Source: Trichobilharzia regenti
Lineage: Eukaryota > Platyhelminthes > Trematoda > Strigeidida > Schistosomatidae
Length of the DNA: 64,000 bases
NCBI GenBank assembly: GCA_944472135.2
Contig: OX235265.1
Span: forward strand, 53,765,112 to 53,829,111
Reading direction: 5' to 3'
Every line of letters starts with the position of its first letter. Position 1 is the stretch's first letter. The position numbers were made by a program, and so were the translations under genes. The notes beneath the pieces were generated by a model. It was not told the DNA's origin. It worked only from the letters and a program-made list of their open reading frames with translations, and made no database searches. Of this stretch, positions 59,401 to 64,000 are shown one piece after another.

Positions 59401-60489
59401 TCATGGGGGAAGGGGGTGTTGTAACCAGGTCAAATTCTGTTTTAGTCCATCATTCCTATTCAGGCAATTTGGATTCCACCTGATATGAGGTACTTCTGAT
59501 ATTAGACGTTCTTTGTAATTTCTGAAATGCTTTCTTTGGATCATTTCAATATTGTCAAAATCAATTTTGTGGCCTGATTCTATAGCATGTGGACCTATGC
59601 CTGATGATTTTTCAAGCTTTTCTAGTTCAACTGGATTTTTCGGTGGTCGAACAGATGCTTTACAGTGTTCATTTCTTCTGATTTTGATTTCCTGAGAAGT
59701 TCGTCGGATGTAGATCCCATCACATTCCAAGCATTTAATTTTATAGACACAATTAGATAGAGAATCTTTCGGTATTGGGTCTTTTATGTGGACACGGTTG
59801 TTTCGTAGTGTATCTGATGTTTTGAAGAAAACTGTGATGTCGAGCTGATTGAGTAGTCTTCTGATATCGTCTGACGTCTGCTGATGTTGATGTCCATGTC
59901 TTCGGAATACGTTTTCGACCATACTTAATGTCAGTGTTCACTTTGTTGACGAAGTTCGATGGGTAGTTGTTTTGCTTGAGAGCTCCGATAATGTTTGATA
60001 TTACTTCTTCTTTTTCTTCTCATCTGTTATCAGAGGGTGTGCTCGTCTAAGAAGACTTGAAGCAACTGATACCTTTGCGCCGATGGGGTGTGATGGTCCG
60101 AAGTCTAAATATTCTTTGGAGTTGGTTTAAATATACTAAAATGTCCGTTTTCCCTCCTCTTAACTAGGCAGTCTAGTAATGGTAGTTCACCGTCTGATTC
60201 TGTTTCCGAAGCAAACTGGATTCTGGGACATAGACAGTTTTTTTCTCCAGGAATAAACTGTGTAGATCTCGTTTTAGCACAACGAAAATATCATCAACCT
60301 ACCTTAACCATATTTAAGGAGTGAGTATACTTGAAAAAATGCTATCTTCGAATCTGTTCATGAAAAGGTCAGAGACTAATGGGGAGACTGGTGAACCCAT
60401 AGCAACACCGTTTATCTGTCTATATAAACTTCCTTTAAATGTAAAACAATTACTTTCTAGACAGAATTTCAAGTTCTTAATTATTTCAC
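59401..60489 (-). mobile_element. PLE nuclease and reverse transcriptase part
   Basis: Minus strand from the right: FCLESNCFTFKGSLY, motif B NGVAMGSPVSPLVSDLFMN (near 60395), motif C as VDDIFVVLKR (near 60290, preceded by a small break), then frame breaks. A clean 173-codon frame (59922-59401) has HGHQHQQTSDDIRRLLNQL, SNCVYKIKCLECDGIYIRRT and IKIRRNEHCKA, SGIGPHAIESGHKIDFDNI and MIQRKHFRNYKERLISE. The nuclease has YIRRT where YIGRT is expected, so a core glycine is lost. The CLEC pair is a feature of one PLE nuclease group. The element continues on the far side of the SINE at 60490. Confidence 0.8.
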
Positions 60490-60720
60490 AGTGCGTCGGT
60501 GGCATAACGGTTAGGTTGCTCGCCGACCATGCAGATGGTCTGGGGTTCGATCCCCTGCCGACGCACTCCTTTACCTCGCTAAGCCAGAAATAATGCTGGT
60601 AAAGAGGAAAGGTTGGGCATGAGGCCAACAACCCCATCCTGTAAAAATGAACACTGCTACAGAAACTTCAAGCCATTAGTTTGAAGCCCTATGTTTCACT
60701 GGGAACGTGGAGGAAAATAA
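60490..60720 (+). mobile_element. tRNA-derived SINE-2 with 11-bp target duplication
   Basis: Head GTGCGTCGGTGGCATAACGG, TCGCCGACCATGC and B box GGGGTTCGATCCCC, ending CCGACGCA: the first and last bases pair as an acceptor-like stem. The body has TTTACCTCGCTAAGCCAG and CTGCTACAGAAACTTCA and an A-rich end. AATTATTTCAC stands on both sides (60479-60489 and 60721-60731). It sits within a PLE, whose reading frame continues on the other side. Confidence 0.9.
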
Positions 60721-60731
60721 AATTATTTCAC

Positions 60732-60840
60732 TGGTATCCAGTGGACATCTTTGTGTTAGTGTTGTATCTGATTCTAGTAAACTGGAAATAATATGGGTTC
60801 ACGAGTTTCCCCGATGATGATGGTAGCTTCATCGGTTTTG
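60732..60840 (-). mobile_element. Upstream part of the PLE split by SINE-2
   Basis: Minus strand reads SLLESDTTLTQRCPLDTSE and joins, across the SINE and one copy of the target duplication, to IIKNLKFCLES at 60480. Beyond about 60800 the frame is lost. Nothing further was recognised up to 61279. Confidence 0.65.
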
Positions 60841-61279
60841 TTAGGTAGAAAACACAAATTTACAGCTGCTATGCATTTGTTAAAATTAACTTGAGCTGTT
60901 TAGGGAATTGAGACAGTCTTAGTTCCACATACTCAAAAGTAACCATGCGACAGGTAACTGAATGCCTAAAAGTGATAATGACAACAAATATTAGAGATAA
61001 GACTATTTAGGACTGAAATTAAATAAAAAATACTGGTAAGTTTAGTGCAGACAGAAAGCTATCAAGTGTAATCTGATCATTTCTTTATAAAAGATCAGTA
61101 TTAAACTAAAGAAAACATTTTCAGTAATTCAAACGTGTAATTTCATACAATGATTTCCTTTTATGAATTCGAACAAAGAAAGAAGAAACATTGGCGCAGA
61201 ATAATCTGGATCCATTTTATTTCGTCGGTTCTCATCACCTGCGTACAACCTGAATTCTTTATTAAAATAAAAGTGTACA

Positions 61280-63494
61280 ATTTTAACAAACTTTTGTCCA
61301 CTAGCAAGCGTATTGTCAGAGCGTCATAGTAAAATAAGGTGTTGCGATTTAGAAAGTGTCTAGACACCTTCTTCTTGTGTTCAAGTTGTTTCAAGGTCGG
61401 TTCAAATCAAGACCAGTTGATATCTGTCACCAGTACCTACGCTCACCAGTTCAAGAGTCTAGAATCATGACGAAAGAACATCGAAAAGCGATTAAATGTC
61501 CGCTCAACAATGACGATATCGTCATATTGAGACCAGACAAAGGTTCAGGCATGGTAGTGATGAACAAGGCTGAATATGTCAAGAAAATGGAGTCCATTCG
61601 GAATGACACGTAGAAATTTAAGATTGATAACTGCAAGAAGGATATGACGGATTTGGCAGGAAAAGAAGTCACGAAAGTATTCAGAGAGCTATTGGAAAAA
61701 AAATTATTGACAATCATATGTACAGTGAGTTAAAACCCAAGGGGTCTCGTCTACCAAATATGTATGGTCTGCCGAAGATACATAAAGAATTGCCCAATGA
61801 GACCAGTATTCTTAATGGTGAATTCACCCTTTCACAAAGTTGCTCGCTGGTTAGCCGATAGGTTAGAACCTGTCAGACAACGTTTAGCTAAACATAATCT
61901 AAAAGACTCGTTCCAATTTGTTGAATCAACTCAATGTACATGACGAAATCATGGTTTCCTTCAATGTGACTTCTATATTCACGCAGATCCCTCTGCATGA
62001 GACATTAGACATCATCTGATCTTCTTCCTCTACCAAAACTGGAATTAAAGCAGCTCCTCGTGTTATGTACTACTGAAATACAATTCCAGTTTGACAACAA
62101 AATGTATCATCAGGTTGATGGAGTGGTAATGGGGAGTCCACTGGGTCCGATATTAGTTTATACTTTTCTGGCCAGTCTGGAACAGACAGAGCTCAAGTGT
62201 GCGGTTGGCGAAACAACAGCCTACTATAGATACGTTTATGACACATTGTATGAAATGATTTGAGTCACGCTTCATCTCTTTCAGACTCTTTCATCAATGT
62301 ACACAAAAGCATCACTTTCACGATGAAGCATGAAAGTTAGAGAGAATATATGGCGGGAAACTCGAAAGATCTGTATATATCGCAAAAACACATGGAGTGG
62401 TCTTTACATGAATTTCAACCGCTTCCACCCAGTGAGATACAGACGAACGCTGGTGTAATTACGCTTTTCTCTAGAGCGAAGAGAATATGTTCACCAAACA
62501 AACTAGACAGTGAGCTAATGCTTCTTGAAAAACGCTTGGAAAAAAATGGTTACCCACAAAGTTGTATTAACAACTATCGCAAGAATGAACTCAAGAAGCT
62601 TGATACACCTACAGCCAGTAAGAAGCCTATTTTCATCAAACTCGACTACAAGGGCGACGACATTATGAGAATGTTAAATAAAAGGTTGAGCGCAGCACTG
62701 TGTAGGACGTATCCTGCAGCATTATTAGTCTCTCTACCCCGAACAACCTCCTCATTGGTGCGGTCAAAGATTGACAAGTACCCCTTACAAGCTACCTCCA
62801 ACTGTATATATCAATTCGCATGTATCTGCAGCAGCAGTTACATAGGAAAATCAGAGAGAAGGGCCTGCATCAGATTCTGCGAACATGTACAAAGGAGCCT
62901 CCGGTTAAAGGCACCGAATTGCTTAAGCTCTTCAATCGTCAAACACCTTATTGACACAAGGCGCCAAGTAAATGTGCTGGGATCATTCAAAATAATTAAC
63001 AGACAAAGTATCTCAAGTCTTCTTAGGTTTGCTGAAGCTATAGCAATAAAATGATTAAAGCCTGATTTATGTGTCCAAAAACAATCCGTTGTTGGGCTTC
63101 AATTACCCTGGAGACTCACTTCTTAGTAACTCTTTGTTTTCTAAATTATCTTAACTTATCTTTTCACCCCCCCTTTATTTTTCGCTAGACTCTCTTAAGA
63201 GATAATTTTTCTTGATCTTCTGAGTTCAGCTCACTGTATTACACCATCAACTCATCTGACCTCATGTGCTCCGAAATTTTGATCTTCTCTAATCTAATTA
63301 CGTAACTATTTCTAATTTTCTTGTTTTACCAACCCAACGACACAACTGTTAACTAGTGTTTTCAAGAAACTTCTCTCTAACAAGATGTATATATGTATAT
63401 GTCGTAACACTTTAGACACCTGATAATTCGAAACGCCTTATTTCATTATGACGCTCTGACAATACGCTTGCTAGTGGACAAAAGTTTGTTAAAA
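61280..63494 (+). mobile_element. PLE, longest copy, with inverted ends
   Basis: Ends 61280-61345 and about 63428-63494 are inverted repeats, identical over the outer 49 bases or so. Coding order: KEHRKAIKCPLNNDDIVILR and PDKGSGMVVMNKAEYVKKM, MYGLPKIHKELPN (near 61760), SFNVTSIFTQIPLHETL (motif A), HQVDGVVMGSPLGPI (motif B, near 62110) and YYRYVYDTL (motif C, near 62225). Then comes a clean 234-codon frame (62350-63054) with linker and nuclease: NCIYQFACICSSSYIGKSER, IRFCEHVQRSL, SSIVKHLIDTRRQ and LLRFAEAIAIK. Motif C reads YVYD where YVDD is required, so a catalytic Asp is lost. Several frame breaks occur before 62350. The N-terminal region is missing. Confidence 0.85.
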
Positions 63495-64000
63495 TGTTAA
63501 ATGCCCAAAGGGTTCACGCCATTTCATTTACAAAAGCTTACCACAAGTGCAGAAATGTCTTCTATCACCAAATGTTAACTGACTAAGACTGTTTCCATGA
63601 CTTTGTCAAGAAAGACTAGATGTGTTAATTGCAAGCGTCAGTGCTTAAAATATTGTCGATCCATCACAAATAAGTAAACAGCTTTAGGCGAAAAAAAGTG
63701 AATTATATCTTTTCATACACAAAAGAGAATAGATTGTTGAACATCAGTACCTTTTATAAATTGGCGAACACATGTATATTCCTATGTTTATTGATTTCTG
63801 AACTTATGGTGAGCTTGTCACAATACATTGAAAAAGACACTCTTTGTTGAATTTACAACATCAAGATAAGGTTTTGAAACCAAACAACTGTCAGCATAAG
63901 TCAAAAGGGAAAACATAAAAACGAAATGTTTGAATATAGAAGGTTGCGGAAATTGATACTTAAGTATTCCTTTATCCTCATATCCACAAGTCATTATGGT
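63495..64000. other. No recognised gene
   Basis: AT-rich up to the right edge of the window; no feature recognised. Confidence 0.4.

Noticed and set aside
60490..60566. Functional tRNA gene (acceptor-like stem and B box)
   Set aside because: The anticodon arm has a six-base loop, and the unit is followed by a SINE body, an A-rich end and target duplications; it is the head of a SINE.
63420..63440. CTGATAATTCGAAAC near the end of the long PLE as a hammerhead core
   Set aside because: Only four bases separate the two boxes, which leaves no room for helix II, and flanking helices do not form.
1..64000. CRISPR arrays, operons or phage genes
   Set aside because: No regularly spaced short direct repeats or prokaryotic gene order; the sequence is eukaryotic in character.

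Overview
The window is AT-rich eukaryotic DNA, very probably from a schistosome (digenean fluke). Its repeat types fit that genus: RTE/SR2-like LINEs, Penelope-like elements (PLEs) with GIY-YIG endonucleases, and tRNA-derived SINEs with remnants of the hammerhead ribozyme known from the schistosome Sm-alpha repeat. No bacterial, viral or organellar gene order is seen. The assignment rests on recognising repeat families by eye, not on a search.

Only one host gene is well supported. A long terminal exon (5163-7760, + strand) encodes the end of a single-pass membrane protein with chondroitin-sulfate-proteoglycan-4 (NG2)-type repeats, a transmembrane helix and a long cytoplasmic tail. A splice acceptor lies directly before it and a poly(A) signal about 200 bases after the stop. 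Its upstream exons were not found here; the sequence before it looks like an intron that has taken in PLE copies.

Nearly everything else is mobile-element debris. RTE/SR2-like LINE copies lie at 1-1290 (-), 28205-31291 (+, almost full length), 52450-53420 (-) and 56610-57500 (-). A second LINE family ('LINE-A') is at 8653-9985 (+) and 13040-14665 (-), with a probable relative at 24236-24560 (-). PLE pieces lie at 2648-4397, 19264-19345, 22194-23073, 26190-26910, 32030-33560, 39900-41665, 43673-44499, 44890-45925, 50701-52000, 59401-60840 and 61280-63494. LTR-like repeats are 'LTR-A' (10840, 25403, 35056, 37352) and 'LTR-B' (35283 and 49031). Three tRNA-derived SINE groups are scattered: SINE-1 (hammerhead-bearing; 18780, 35926, 42350, 53426 and fold-back derivatives), SINE-2 (31541, 43075, 46306, 47313, 50521, 54933, 60490) and SINE-3 (31307, 55255). 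Family labels such as LINE-A or SINE-1 are local names used only in this annotation.

The main theme is how the PLEs are built. Several copies carry inverted copies of their own ends on both sides, one with 530-bp arms in which I see no mismatch. Two others look like twin-primed insertions, with the 5' part inverted against the 3' part. Two related PLE tails carry a possible hammerhead core next to the terminus. Nested insertions give a relative order in two places: SINE-2 inside a PLE with an 11-bp target duplication, and an LTR-B solo LTR inside LTR-A with a 4-bp duplication. I found no convincing wholly new gene system; the long non-coding stretches are listed as such.
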